64,000 bases of DNA from Desulfovibrio sp. 86 (lineage in GTDB: Bacteria; Desulfobacterota; Desulfovibrionia; Desulfovibrionales; Desulfovibrionaceae). Positions within the stretch are counted from its first letter, which is position 1; every line of letters begins with the position of its first letter. The stretch spans positions 2,046,001 to 2,110,000 of the forward strand of contig NZ_LR738849.1 of assembly GCF_902702915.1 (NCBI RefSeq). Reading direction: 5' to 3'. The notes beneath the pieces were generated by a model. The model was given only the letters and a program-made list of their open reading frames with translations. It was not told where the DNA came from and searched no databases. The position numbers and the translations under genes were made by a program. Shown here piece after piece: positions 34,521-43,219 of the stretch.

Positions 34521-35738
34521 TTACCTGTTATCGTCCTGGTAGGCAACCCGCTCAAAAACCTTGCGCCGGGGGGTAAGGCTGATGTGATAGTACTGGTTTT
34601 GGGGGATATAGATATAGGGGACGTCCTCACTGCGCTGGCGCAAAAAAAGTGACAGCAGCACCCGGTTGATGGCCTGATGGCCCACGATCACCAGGGGCGT
34701 GTCGCCAGCCAGAAAAAGGGCACGGCGCAGGCCGCGCTGCACGCGCTCGCCCAGCATGGCGTAACTCTCGCCATTGGGATAGGCATAGGAGAACTTGTTG
34801 GCATTGCGCCCGGCGGTAACCTGCGGCATTTTTTCGCGTATTTCGCTGTACAGCATGCCTTCGCAGTCACCGGCCCATATCTCGTTAAATTCCTTGAAGG
34901 CCATGATATGGGCAGCGGGGCGCTCGGCCAGCAGTGGCGCGGCCGTTTCGTGCGAGCGCAGCCGTGTGGACGTGAAAACCCAGTCAATTTCCTTATGGCG
35001 CATATGCCGCGCCAGGGCCTCGGCCTGAACGCGTCCTTTGGGCGTCAGGGGCGGATCGCCGCCGATGCGGCCGCGCACGTTGAATTCCGTTTGTCCGTGG
35101 CGCACAAGGTAAAGGCAGTGCACCCAGGCGCTGACCACAATTTCGCGTATGGCCGGGTAAAAGGGCGAGCCCTCGCAGGGGCGCTCGGCAAGAATCCTGT
35201 TGGCGGTGGAGTCCACGCAAAGCCAGAACTTTTCGTCCTCAAGAGGTTCATAGATCGTCTCATAGTAGCCGATGCGCTTCATAAAGCTTTGCAGCGCCTC
35301 TTCTTCGCTGTAGGCCGCGTATTCCGGCAGGGTGGTCTTGCGTCGGATGCAGGCCGTGAGCAAAAGCTGGTCTTCGTTGACGCACTCGACAAACAGCACG
35401 GGATAGTCGGTAAGCGTGCTTTCAATCATGCGGCGGCGGGCGCGGCTCACATTGGTGGCGTCCAGAATGGCTACCTCGCCCCCTTCGGCCAGCCAGTTGC
35501 GGGCCATGTCCATGTTGCGGCGGCAGATCATTTCGCGGGCTTCGCGGCCTGCGGCATTGTCAGGATTATAAAAATCGGGGTTGGTGGATTCCGCCCCCAT
35601 AAGGGAGCGGCGCAGGTCGCCATTATTGAAAAGCTTGGCCTGAATATCCTCGGCCATAAGCCCGTCGCGGATGCGTCTGGCCAGGGTGGACTTGCCGCGC
35701 GCGGGCAGCCCCACCATGGCTACATAAAGTTTTTGCAT
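34521..35738 (-). CDS. Bifunctional 6-phosphofructo-2-kinase / fructose-2,6-bisphosphatase-like protein
   Basis: 405 aa. N-terminal kinase with P-loop VGLPARGKST at residues 9-18 and DATNVSRARR; C-terminal histidine phosphatase with the catalytic motif LVRHGQTEFNVRGRIGG (about residue 225 on) and TSTRLRSHETA. The order and spacing match eukaryotic PFKFB proteins, where the product fructose-2,6-bisphosphate controls glycolysis. Bacterial members are sporadic and their substrate is uncertain. Start at 35738 is close to GGAGGG; the longer frame would run into the racemase gene on the other strand. Confidence 0.85.
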   Translation of the reverse strand: MQKLYVAMVGLPARGKSTLARRIRDGLMAEDIQAKLFNNGDLRRSLMGAESTNPDFYNPDNAAGREAREMICRRNMDMARNWLAEGGEVAILDATNVSRARRRMIESTLTDYPVLFVECVNEDQLLLTACIRRKTTLPEYAAYSEEEALQSFMKRIGYYETIYEPLEDEKFWLCVDSTANRILAERPCEGSPFYPAIREIVVSAWVHCLYLVRHGQTEFNVRGRIGGDPPLTPKGRVQAEALARHMRHKEIDWVFTSTRLRSHETAAPLLAERPAAHIMAFKEFNEIWAGDCEGMLYSEIREKMPQVTAGRNANKFSYAYPNGESYAMLGERVQRGLRRALFLAGDTPLVIVGHQAINRVLLSLFLRQRSEDVPYIYIPQNQYYHISLTPRRKVFERVAYQDDNR

Positions 35739-35828
35739 ATGCCCTCCACCTGACAGACTAGAGTAAAAGACCGTAAAACAAAAGCGGCGCGCAGGCGGCG
35801 CTGTAACCGTAACAATTATGGAGCTTAT

Positions 35829-36521
35829 ATGAAGACCATCGGCCTGCTTGGCGGCATGAGTTGGGAAAGTACGGTTTCCTATTACCAGATAATCAACCGC
35901 ATTGTGAAACAGCGTCTCGGTGGTCTGCACTCGGCAAAGTGCCTGCTGTACAGCGTTGATTTTGCAGAAATTGAAGTCTGCCAGGCAGAGGGACGCTGGG
36001 ACGATGCGGCGGCCATTCTGGTGGAGGCCGCCCGAAGCCTGGAGCGCGGCGGGGCCGATTTTCTGCTCATCTGCACCAACACCATGCACAAGGTGGCTCC
36101 AGAGGTGGCGGCGGGGGTCGGCATTCCCCTGCTGCATCTGGCGGAAGTCACGGCAGACGCGCTGCTGCGGCAAGGCATCGCCAAGGCGGCGCTGCTGGGC
36201 ACGCGCTACACCATGGAGGAAGACTTTTACTGCGGCGTGCTGCGGCGGCGGGGCATAGAGGTGCTCATTCCCGAAGTTCAGGACAGGGCCATGATCAATG
36301 ACGTGATTTTTCAGGAACTGTGCCTGGGTCGCATTGAAGACGCCTCACGGCGAAAATTGCTGTCTGTCATTGACGGGTTGCGCGAACGGGGCGCGCAGGG
36401 AGTGGTGCTCGGCTGCACGGAGATAGGTCTGCTGGTGCCTCCGCAGGACGGGGACTTTCCCCTGCTGGACACGACCGTGCTGCACGCCACCGCTGCTGCG
36501 GAGATGGCGCTGGCCCGCTGA
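35829..36521 (+). CDS. Aspartate/glutamate racemase family protein
   Basis: 230-aa cofactor-independent racemase of the YgeA/aspartate racemase type. The two catalytic cysteines are in ICTNTMHK (about residue 83) and VLGCTEIGLLV (about residue 198). The N-terminus MKTIGLLGGMSWEST is the family signature. Could make D-Asp or D-Glu, or act on another amino acid. Divergent from the PFK-2-like gene across 90 nt. Confidence 0.9.
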   Translation: MKTIGLLGGMSWESTVSYYQIINRIVKQRLGGLHSAKCLLYSVDFAEIEVCQAEGRWDDAAAILVEAARSLERGGADFLLICTNTMHKVAPEVAAGVGIPLLHLAEVTADALLRQGIAKAALLGTRYTMEEDFYCGVLRRRGIEVLIPEVQDRAMINDVIFQELCLGRIEDASRRKLLSVIDGLRERGAQGVVLGCTEIGLLVPPQDGDFPLLDTTVLHATAAAEMALAR

Positions 36522-36553
36522 AAACGTGTGCAACCAAGCGGGGCCTGTAAGAA

Positions 36554-36610
36554 TTTTAGGGGGTGGGGGCGTGGGGGAGGAGACCCTTTGGCAAAAGGGT
36601 CCCTCCCCCG
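36554..36610. repeat. GGGGGAGGAGACCC hairpin, copy 2
   Basis: Same 55-nt sequence as at 32481-32536 with the loop changed to TGGC. It lies between converging racemase and tyrS genes, so a bidirectional terminator role is plausible. Confidence 0.8.
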
Positions 36611-36636
36611 CAAATGCATTCTAAACAAACACCACT

Positions 36637-36675
36637 CTAGAGCAGTTTACGAATGAAATGAGTTAAATGCTCTAG
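36637..36675. repeat. Miniature palindrome with family A type ends
   Basis: CTAGAGCAGTTTAC, then a short core containing GAATGAAATGA, then GTTAAATGCTCTAG. The tyrS stop codon lies in its right end. Confidence 0.55.
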
Positions 36676-37868
36676 TTGACAATGAGCTTCAAAAAGCGCT
36701 TTTTGCCGAGCTTGACCACGTACTGGCCAGCAGGCAGGGGGCTCAGGGCGTCTTCGCAGCGCTGGCCGTCAATGGCAAGCGCGCCTTCTTTCATGAGGCG
36801 TTTGGCTTCGCCGCGGCTTTTGACCAGACCCGCAGCCTCAAGAAAGGCGGGGGGCATGCTGTCGTCGCCGCTCTGGCACTGGTGTTCGGGCATATCGTCC
36901 GGCACGCCGCCCCCGGCAAAAACCGCATTGAAGCCCTGCTGGGCTTCGTCTGCGTCCTTGGGGCTGTGGTAGCGGCTGACCATCTCGTGGGCCAGGGCTT
37001 CCTTGGCGGCCTTGGGGTGTACTTCGCCCTTGGCCACGCTTTGTTTCAGGCTTGCGATGTCTTCAAGGCTTTTGGCGGAAAGCAGTTCGTAGTAGCGCCA
37101 CATGAGTTCGTCGGAAACGGCCATGACCTTGCCGAAGATTTCAGAGGGCGCTTCGTCGATGCCGATGTAGTTGCCGTAGGACTTGGACATTTTGCGCACG
37201 CCGTCCGTGCCTTCCAGCAGGGGCATGGTAAGGATGCACTGGCTTTCAATGCCGTAGTGGGCCTGAAGGGTGCGGCCCACGAGCAGATTGAACTTCTGGT
37301 CGGTGCCGCCCATTTCCACGTCGCTCTTGAGGGCCACGGAGTCGTAGCCCTGGCAGAGCGGGTAGAGAAATTCGTGAATGGATATGGGGCGCTGCTCACG
37401 AAAGCGCTTCTCAAAGTCGTCGCGCTCCATCATGCGGGCCACGGTGTAGCTGGAGGCCAGTTTGATGAAGCCGGCGGCGTCCATTTTGCCAAGCCACGCC
37501 GAGTTGAAGGCCACCTCGGTCTTTTCGGGATCAAGAATTTTGAAGACCTGCTTTTTGTAGGTCTCGGCGTTGGACATCACCTGTTCTTCGGTGAGCGGGG
37601 GGCGGGTTTCGGAACGCCCCGACGGGTCGCCGATGCGGCCGGTGAAGTCGCCGATAAGAAAAACCACGTGATGGCCCAGCTCCTGGAAATGACGCATCTT
37701 GTGCATGACCACCGTGTGGCCGAGGTGCAGGTCGGGCGCGGTGGGGTCAAAACCCACCTTGATACGCAGGGGCGCGCCGCGAGCGATTTTTTTGCGCAAT
37801 TCGTTTTCGTCAATCAGTTCGGCCACGCCGCGCTTAATGATTGCCATCTGGCGGTCGATATCGGTCAT
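36672..37868 (-). CDS. tyrS: Tyrosyl-tRNA synthetase
   Basis: Class I aminoacyl-tRNA synthetase, 398 aa. HIGH-like motif HLGHTVV (about residue 47), KMSKS in [13 protein letters not shown] (about residue 235), and a C-terminal S4 domain (about 335-398). The layout is that of the TyrZ-like (TyrRS type 2) bacterial enzymes. Start at 37868 after GAGGACAGGG; 52 upstream codons are rejected. Its promoter is at 37959-37988. Confidence 0.95.
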   Translation of the reverse strand: MTDIDRQMAIIKRGVAELIDENELRKKIARGAPLRIKVGFDPTAPDLHLGHTVVMHKMRHFQELGHHVVFLIGDFTGRIGDPSGRSETRPPLTEEQVMSNAETYKKQVFKILDPEKTEVAFNSAWLGKMDAAGFIKLASSYTVARMMERDDFEKRFREQRPISIHEFLYPLCQGYDSVALKSDVEMGGTDQKFNLLVGRTLQAHYGIESQCILTMPLLEGTDGVRKMSKSYGNYIGIDEAPSEIFGKVMAVSDELMWRYYELLSAKSLEDIASLKQSVAKGEVHPKAAKEALAHEMVSRYHSPKDADEAQQGFNAVFAGGGVPDDMPEHQCQSGDDSMPPAFLEAAGLVKSRGEAKRLMKEGALAIDGQRCEDALSPLPAGQYVVKLGKKRFLKLIVN

Positions 37869-38215
37869 CACCCTGTCCTCATGTGCTGGCTGCGGTATAC
37901 AGTGCTGTTGGTAAAAAACGCGGCACAGAACTGGGTTCTGTGCCTGCGCAGACTGACAAGGATACCCCCAAGATTGCTGGGGTGTCAAATTTTCACTGCC
38001 TATGCGGTCAACTTTTGCTCGCAACCAGAGGGGGTCAGGGCAATTTCGCTTTGAAGGGGCTCAGACGTTGGCGTGAGCGTACTGTGCGCATCGCAACGCG
38101 CGTGGATTCTGCCGAACTGAAGTCCTTGCGATGAAGACCCGCTAACGGCTACCGCAAATCGTATCTTCGGCAGAATAACACATTGAATTGTGGAGCATTT
38201 CAAAGGGGCTTTGAT
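37869..38215. other. Leader of tyrS and degenerate repeat
   Basis: 347 nt. Left: tyrS promoter and leader. Right (38036-38215): strongly diverged repeat sequence with GGGCAATTTCGCTTTGAA, GATTCTGCCGAA / TTCGGCAGAAT arms and GGAGCATTTCAAAGG, recognisable as family A/B material but not alignable end to end. No gene seen. Confidence 0.5.
37959..37988 (-). promoter_or_regulatory. Candidate sigma-70 promoter of tyrS
   Basis: On the minus strand TTGACA, 18-nt spacer, TATCCT. The spacer contains CCCC...GGGGG, which could pair, so it may also include an operator-like inverted repeat. Confidence 0.55.
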
Positions 38216-38464
38216 CTAGATGCCGAGCAGGGCGTAAACGCGGCTCTGGCTCAGTCCGCCATGAACCGAAAGCGCGGCGACATTATCCTGCGCAATCATG
38301 CTCAGGGTGTCGTCCATGACGGAGTCAACCTCGTGGTCTTCCAGCAGTTTGGGCGTGCTCAGGTTGACCACATCCTGCACTGCGGCGGGGGTGGAGCCGG
38401 AATCGTCCTTGTCGGGACGCGGAAACGAGATGGGGTGGAATGCATTGATGCCGGAAATTTCCAT
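38216..38464 (-). CDS. Unknown small protein (82 aa)
   Basis: I do not recognise a family. MEISGINAFHPISFPRPDKD opens the protein; the middle is acidic with DVVNLSTPKLLEDHEVDSVM; it ends SQSRVYALLGI. No membrane segment or signal. The ATG has GGATACCGCC-type sequence upstream, so the ribosome site is only fair. Balanced composition and a clean end make it more likely real than chance, but no neighbour explains its role. Confidence 0.55.
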   Translation of the reverse strand: MEISGINAFHPISFPRPDKDDSGSTPAAVQDVVNLSTPKLLEDHEVDSVMDDTLSMIAQDNVAALSVHGGLSQSRVYALLGI

Positions 38465-39009
38465 GGCGGTATCCTCTATGATGTGGCCGCGTGCGCGGGT
38501 GTGGTCAAACTTTCCGCCCTGGGCGGATGCCGGGAATTATGCAAGTTGGGTGCCATGAAAGTTGTGTGTATTTCTGACGGTTCCGGCCCGCACACATTGA
38601 AAGCGCTGGCGTTGCTGGTGTGGGCACGCGCATGAAGGCTTAGGCCGCTGGTCTGCCTGTTACGGGCCGTTATCCGGCGTTGTTGACGTGTGTAACTATA
38701 GGGAATGCAGGTTCTTGCTAGTGCATTTTCGCATTGGGAATATCCATTCTCGCGGCAGCCGTTGCTTGCAGGGCTGGCCTGAAGCTGCGCTTACGCCTCT
38801 GCGGCGGGCGTTTGCTCACGCAGCCGCCAGAGTAATTTCAAAGTGAAATTGCTCTAGTAGGGTGCACGCTCTGTGGGATCAGGCGCAAAAAGCCCGTTGG
38901 CGGCAGAATGACACTCGGCATGCCGGAGCGTTTGAAGCGGCTTCGGCGGCTGCGGCGAGGCTGCGGGGTAGACGCCATTGGGCGGCAGGCAGGATTTCAA
39001 GCAGGCAGC
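38465..39009. other. Gene-free stretch with family B repeat
   Basis: 545 nt. No frame reads as a protein. The centre is occupied by the composite repeat 38718-38856; the rest shows nothing I can name. Confidence 0.5.
38718..38856 (+). repeat. Family B composite repeat, copy 2
   Basis: The second half matches copy 1: GCGCTTACGCCTCTGCGGCG, then TTGCTCACGCAGCCG, then the end hairpin AGAGTAATTTC-aaagt-GAAATTGCTCT. The left end (CTAGTGCATTTTCGCA) is diverged. Confidence 0.7.
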
Positions 39010-39882
39010 TCAGGCGGTCAGCAAAGCCTCATCGTCATCATCGGGATACTCATCAAGGCAGGCACGCAGGCGGTCAGAGCCCGAGGCAAGGATGTCGTTC
39101 CACTGGAGAGTCGGCCCAGGGAATTCCCAGTTGAGCTCTTCAGCAAATAAAAGGCGCAGCCCCGCGCCTTTTTCACACAGGTTGCGGGAAATGCCCATTT
39201 TTTTGGACAGAAAGATGTGGGGGGGCGCCGAGGCTGGCGATCTGCTGGGAACAATGAAGAACAGGTAGAAAATGTTGCCGGAACGGGAGTATTGGGCAAT
39301 TTCTTCCGAGACGCAGGCGCACGCGCCGCCAGCGGAAAGGTTTACCAGGGGCAGGGGATTGGGCTGGCCGGAGTTGTAGTAAAGGGTCAGCAGATCGCGC
39401 AGTTCCGCTCTGGTGGAGGGCACTTCTTCAAGGGGCATGACCCCCGCAAGGCGGCTGCGCTCGTTGCTCCAGGGAACCCGCCTGTCACGGCGCATCTTGC
39501 GCGTGGAGCAGGTGTTGGCAAGGCGCAAAAAGAGGCTGCGCAGTTCGTTTTTTTCGTTGTAGCTGACTTCAAGCACCAGCCCTGCTCCCTGATAGCCAAG
39601 GCGAATCCTGCCGGAGGGCGTCTCTTCCTCAAGGCAAAAGAAATATTCGCAGGTATTTTCTTCAGATTTGCATTTTCCCTGCGTGATTTCCTTGTGGCGC
39701 ACCACAAAATGCACTTCGCGACCCTCAACCTTGCGAAACCTGCCGTGCAAAAGCACGTCCGCAGGCTTGCCTTCGTGCAGAATGCAGCACCTGACGCGCA
39801 CGTTTACCCTCTGCAGCATGGCATTGGTAAAGGCTTCCGCAAGGTCCGAGTTCCAAAGGCTGAAAGATTTGACGCTGATCAT
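39010..39882 (-). CDS. PilZ-like domain protein
   Basis: 290 aa. An N-terminal beta-rich YcgR-type domain (about 1-115) is followed by a PilZ-like segment with the arginine motif RRDRRVPW (about residue 130) and LVNLSAGGACACV (about residue 180), where the usual (D/N)xSxxG core is present. Cyclic-di-GMP binding, possibly controlling motility or surface behaviour, is the likely role. The C-terminus ends in an acidic DDDDE stretch. It is alone, with no linked cyclase or phosphodiesterase. Confidence 0.65.
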   Translation of the reverse strand: MISVKSFSLWNSDLAEAFTNAMLQRVNVRVRCCILHEGKPADVLLHGRFRKVEGREVHFVVRHKEITQGKCKSEENTCEYFFCLEEETPSGRIRLGYQGAGLVLEVSYNEKNELRSLFLRLANTCSTRKMRRDRRVPWSNERSRLAGVMPLEEVPSTRAELRDLLTLYYNSGQPNPLPLVNLSAGGACACVSEEIAQYSRSGNIFYLFFIVPSRSPASAPPHIFLSKKMGISRNLCEKGAGLRLLFAEELNWEFPGPTLQWNDILASGSDRLRACLDEYPDDDDEALLTA

Positions 39883-40206
39883 TTCGTTCTCATCTTGCGG
39901 CTACAGGCCCTGGTCGTTTCGCTGGGGGGAGAGACAGCCCGAAGCGTTTCATAAAGGGGAGGCGGTAATCATCATGAAGCGCGCGGAGACGTTTGTACAG
40001 GACTGGGAGACAGTTGTTGCTACGACAGGAAAACCTGTATGCTGTCAGATATTATATCAGAAAAGTTAGCAAGTTCTAGTATGACAAGTTTATCAGCTAG
40101 TCAATGAAGACCATTGTCCAATTTGTGGGAATGCAGCTAGCCTTTTGCATATAGTCAGTAATTATGCCCCGTTGACTGTACCGCAAAAAACAGGGCTCGC
40201 TGAAGC

Positions 40207-40242
40207 CAGAGCAGTTAACGAATGAAATACAGTAACGACTAG
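40207..40242. repeat. Diverged miniature of the repeat ends
   Basis: CAGAGCAGTTAACGAATGAAAT, close to the left half of the element at 36637 (AGAGCAGTTTACGAATGAAAT); the right end is not preserved. Confidence 0.5.
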
Positions 40243-40518
40243 GTAAGGATTTTCATGAAAGTTCTTGCAGCGAATAGTAATTTGCGCTGTTAAGCGCCCA
40301 AGCGAGTGTGCCTTAAACTTTGCGAATGTATGTTCCCAAAGCTCATCTGCTCTAATGTGCAGTGCACAATACAAGGGCATGCTGTCATGTTGTTTCAAGC
40401 GAACAATGATTTTTATGCTTCGTCACATGACGCTTTTATCTTGAACGTATTTTTGCTGTTGTATGAGAACTTCATCTGTACCGCTTTACGGGAGAGTGAG
40501 CAAGCGAAACGGTATCAT

Positions 40519-40668
40519 TAGCGCTTTTTACCCTTGAAAAAGGGCGCATGCTCTCATGCTGCACGAGAGTGCCGCACGCCACAATGCGGCGTGGATTCAG
40601 CCGGGAGAGCTTTTTTTGACTGAATGAAAATTCTGAAATGTAAAGCCTTCCAAAGGTACTCTGGTCTC
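40519..40668 (-). repeat. Family A intergenic repeat, copy 5
   Basis: 150 nt, inverted orientation, all modules present but mutated: TAGCGC end, ATGCTGCACGAGAGTGCCGCA, CGCCACAATGCGGCG, ATTCAGCC, TGAATGAAAATTCTGAAATG and CCAAAGGTACTCTGGTCT. The most diverged full-length copy. Confidence 0.75.
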
Positions 40669-40901
40669 ATTGCGCTGCTGTGCGTCGCAAAGAGGCGCCG
40701 TGAACGTCAAGAATGCATATCTTTTGCGCGGATTCTGCCCGGCGGGCGGCGGGGGCGCCCTGATGCCTGTGAGCGTGTCCGCATGGCCAGGAGCTATGAC
40801 CGGGGTGATGCCCGTAGTGATGCCCGGGGTTGAAACCAGCGCGCCATTGTTGCCGCGCGCGCCGGAAGGCGGGCACGTTTTCTGTTTGTGGCCTCAAGCA
40901 T

Positions 40902-40931
40902 AAAAACGGGCTGCCCGTTGGGGCAGCCCGT
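40902..40931 (-). terminator. Terminator of the TauE/SafE operon
   Basis: ACGGGCTGCCC-gttg-GGGCAGCCCGT; on the minus strand the stem is followed by TTTT. It lies 24 nt after the small membrane protein gene. Confidence 0.88.
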
Positions 40932-40954
40932 CTGATGTTGTGGAACAGGGGCGT

Positions 40955-41686
40955 TTAGCTTTCCTGCTTTACCTTGGACTTGGTCATGGCCAGGCCCATG
41001 CCTTCAAAAAGTTCAAAGATGGCAAAGCCGTACCACAGGGTATAGAGCACGTAGAAGATGAGCATGGCGCTCATGAGAATGAGGTGCTCGGAAACCTTGG
41101 CGGGCGGCACGCTGAAGAAGTTGTTGCCCGGTTCAATGGCGCGACGCAGCACGTTGTCAACGACCTGGGCTTCGCCAATCTTGTACTGCTTCTGCAGTTC
41201 CTTGATGCAGGGCGAAAGCACGTACCACCACGCAGCCGCGACCTTGAGGGCGGGCTGGCCGTCGTACTTCTGCGAAACGGCGTCGGCATTGTTGTTGTAC
41301 AGATTGTCGGCGTCATCGGTGGCCGAGGTCAGGATGAGGCCGAGATCCCCGGAGAAGCTGACCTTGCCGTCTTCAACGCGCACGTCAGTGGCGCCGGATT
41401 TTTCAAGCACCGCGCCGGCCAGGGCAGCGAGGGCCGCTTTCTTGAGCTTGACCGTAAGCTGAATGGACTTGCCATCGACTGTCTTGACGCTGTTACGCAC
41501 GCCGGGAATGAAGTAGGAGGAGCCCTTGGACAGTTCATTGAACACGTTGTCCGCGTATTGCAGACCGGTCATATGATTGCCGAGTTCATCCTTCATGAGG
41601 GGCAAGAGCATGACGCCAAACAGTATCAGAAACGAAATCAGCAGCAGGCAGCCACGGATAAAGGGCGCTTTAGCATGTACGAGCAT
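40955..41686 (-). CDS. Membrane protein partnered with TauE/SafE exporter
   Basis: 243 aa with a membrane segment at each end (about 9-30 and 200-225) and a soluble, probably periplasmic middle rich in charged residues (DVRVEDGKVSFSGDLGLILT). I do not recognise a named family. It starts 2 nt after the exporter gene ends, so the two are co-transcribed; a partner or accessory role in export is an inference from that arrangement. Confidence 0.78.
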   Translation of the reverse strand: MLVHAKAPFIRGCLLLISFLILFGVMLLPLMKDELGNHMTGLQYADNVFNELSKGSSYFIPGVRNSVKTVDGKSIQLTVKLKKAALAALAGAVLEKSGATDVRVEDGKVSFSGDLGLILTSATDDADNLYNNNADAVSQKYDGQPALKVAAAWWYVLSPCIKELQKQYKIGEAQVVDNVLRRAIEPGNNFFSVPPAKVSEHLILMSAMLIFYVLYTLWYGFAIFELFEGMGLAMTKSKVKQES

Positions 41687-41688
41687 AA

Positions 41689-42951
41689 TCAGGCCTCCCC
41701 TCTGAGCTTGCCGATGTTAAAGAAGAACTTGCTGAAAACCCAGAGACCGAAGAATGCCACAACGACCCAGAAAACCACGTTGCCGACATCTTCGATAATG
41801 CCCACAAGACTGGGCGACCAGTGCAGCACTTCCATTTCCACCAGCTTTTTGGGCAGGGTGGCTGCGCGGTTGATGAAACCGGCAATGATGGAAATGGCGT
41901 AGAAGCCGCGGATGTGGATGCCCTTGACCACCTTGGTGGTCAGAGCGCCGACCTGGATGCCCAGCAGCGAGCCGAGCAGCATGCCGATGGCCAGGGTGTA
42001 GAACACGTAGCCGTAAATGGCGTACTGACCGATGGCGGCAAAACCGGCGGTAAAGATGATCTGCAGAATATCGGTGCCCACTGTGGTCATGGAGGACACG
42101 CCGAAGATGTACACGAACATGGGGAAGGTGACGAAGCCGCCGCCCACGCCCATGATGGCGGCCAGCAGGCCCACAAAGACGCCGCCAGCGGCGACGATCC
42201 AGCCGGAAATGCGGCGGCCGCCGGGCACGAGGTCTTCATCAAAGGAGATCATGGGGGGCATGCGCAGGCCCTGAAGCTTCACGGCAAGACCGGTCATGCC
42301 GGAGCTGCCGCCGTGCGCGTCCTGACTGGCGGCAGCGCCGCCGCGTGAACTCTTCAAAAAGTCAAACAGGGCGTAAAAGCCGAGAAAGCCCAGCAACACG
42401 GCGTAAATACTGCTGATGAACAATTCGGAGAGCAGGGGGTCGGCGTTGTAAAGGCCCTTGTTGATGGCGCCGCCGATAAATGTTCCGATAATGGACCCGG
42501 CCAGAAAGGCCACGGCCAGTTTGCCCGACACGTTGCCAAGCTTTTTGTGCACCGTGGTGCCCATGATGGCCTTGGCGAAAATGTGGAACAGGTCGGTGCC
42601 CACCGCCAGGATGCCTTTGACGCCCACGGCCATAAGCGCCGGGGTGATGATGAAACCGCCGCCAGCGCCGATACACCCGGTGATGAGACCGGCGGCAAGG
42701 CCCACGGCTATGGAAGCCAGAAAAATGTTAGTGGTGTAAAAGGCGGGCGCGTAGGCGCTTTTGCCGCCCAGCATTTCGTGGTACTCATAAGCCTCCGCCA
42801 GGCAACCCGCAAGAATCGGCACTGCCAGCGCCAGAATCAGCAGCAGCTTTTTGCGGTTCTTGAGAATGGAGGTCGATACCTCCAGATCCCATTTCGCGTA
42901 GGCTTGTGAGCCGCTCAGCAGAAACTCGTACACTTGTCTGCCAAAACTCAT
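41689..42951 (-). CDS. TauE/SafE-family sulfite/organosulfonate exporter
   Basis: 420-aa inner-membrane permease. Two repeat halves carry the family's glycine-rich signatures, GLITGCIGAGGGFIITPALM (about 85-104) and GLLAAIMGVGGGFVTFPMFV (about 255-274). The extra N-terminal cytoplasmic segment before the first membrane helix and the loop in the middle make it longer than the basic 250-aa family. Start at 42951 after TTGGAGGAGAG. In a sulfate reducer, sulfite or a related sulfur anion is the likely substrate. Confidence 0.86.
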   Translation of the reverse strand: MSFGRQVYEFLLSGSQAYAKWDLEVSTSILKNRKKLLLILALAVPILAGCLAEAYEYHEMLGGKSAYAPAFYTTNIFLASIAVGLAAGLITGCIGAGGGFIITPALMAVGVKGILAVGTDLFHIFAKAIMGTTVHKKLGNVSGKLAVAFLAGSIIGTFIGGAINKGLYNADPLLSELFISSIYAVLLGFLGFYALFDFLKSSRGGAAASQDAHGGSSGMTGLAVKLQGLRMPPMISFDEDLVPGGRRISGWIVAAGGVFVGLLAAIMGVGGGFVTFPMFVYIFGVSSMTTVGTDILQIIFTAGFAAIGQYAIYGYVFYTLAIGMLLGSLLGIQVGALTTKVVKGIHIRGFYAISIIAGFINRAATLPKKLVEMEVLHWSPSLVGIIEDVGNVVFWVVVAFFGLWVFSKFFFNIGKLRGEA

Positions 42952-43075
42952 ACTCTCCTCCAATACGATTGTGGCCGGCCAACGGCCGTAGGTCATGGCC
43001 CCAACAATGACGTGTACAGACGCCTATGGCTGCGCGGCGCGCCCCGGTGCAGCCAAAGTGTTGTTAACTGGTGGT

Positions 43076-43097
43076 TTTTCCATGGTAAAATGGAAAA
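43076..43097. promoter_or_regulatory. Perfect inverted repeat upstream of TauE/SafE gene
   Basis: TTTTCCAT-ggtaaa-ATGGAAAA: 8-bp arms, 6-nt spacer, about 125-145 nt before the exporter start. Candidate operator. Confidence 0.4.
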
Positions 43098-43181
43098 GGC
43101 CAATTTTCTCCCATACACGGAGCTACCGTGACACATTCTTTTGTTTTTGTAAAAGAAATTTATCACGAGCGACAGTTTTTT

Positions 43182-43219
43182 GTGACTTGCGGGGAGAAAA
43201 TGCCCCCATTGCAGGTCAC
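43182..43219. promoter_or_regulatory. GTGAC..GTCAC inverted repeat
   Basis: GTGAC-t-TGC-GGGG-agaaaatg-CCCC-catt-GCA-g-GTCAC. The outer GTGA/TCAC resembles sites of Crp/Fnr-family regulators, though the 28-nt separation is too wide for a single classical site. Confidence 0.35.

Larger units (their letters stand above)
39883..40954. other. 1.07-kb region without a supportable gene
   Basis: The part from about 40010 to 40520 is clearly richer in A+T than the surroundings. Small frames there are low quality. It contains a miniature palindrome, family A copy 5 and a terminator. It may be decayed foreign DNA. Confidence 0.5.

Noticed and set aside
35739..36173. 145-codon N-terminal extension of the PFK-2-like protein
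   Set aside because: Lies opposite the racemase gene and lacks protein character; the P-loop is correctly placed from 35738.
40162..40398. 78-codon minus-strand frame in the AT-rich island
   Set aside because: No ribosome site, no recognisable domain, and it spans a repeat miniature.
40306..40521. 71-codon plus-strand frame in the same island
   Set aside because: Cys/Leu-rich with no supporting signal; likely a chance frame in AT-rich DNA.
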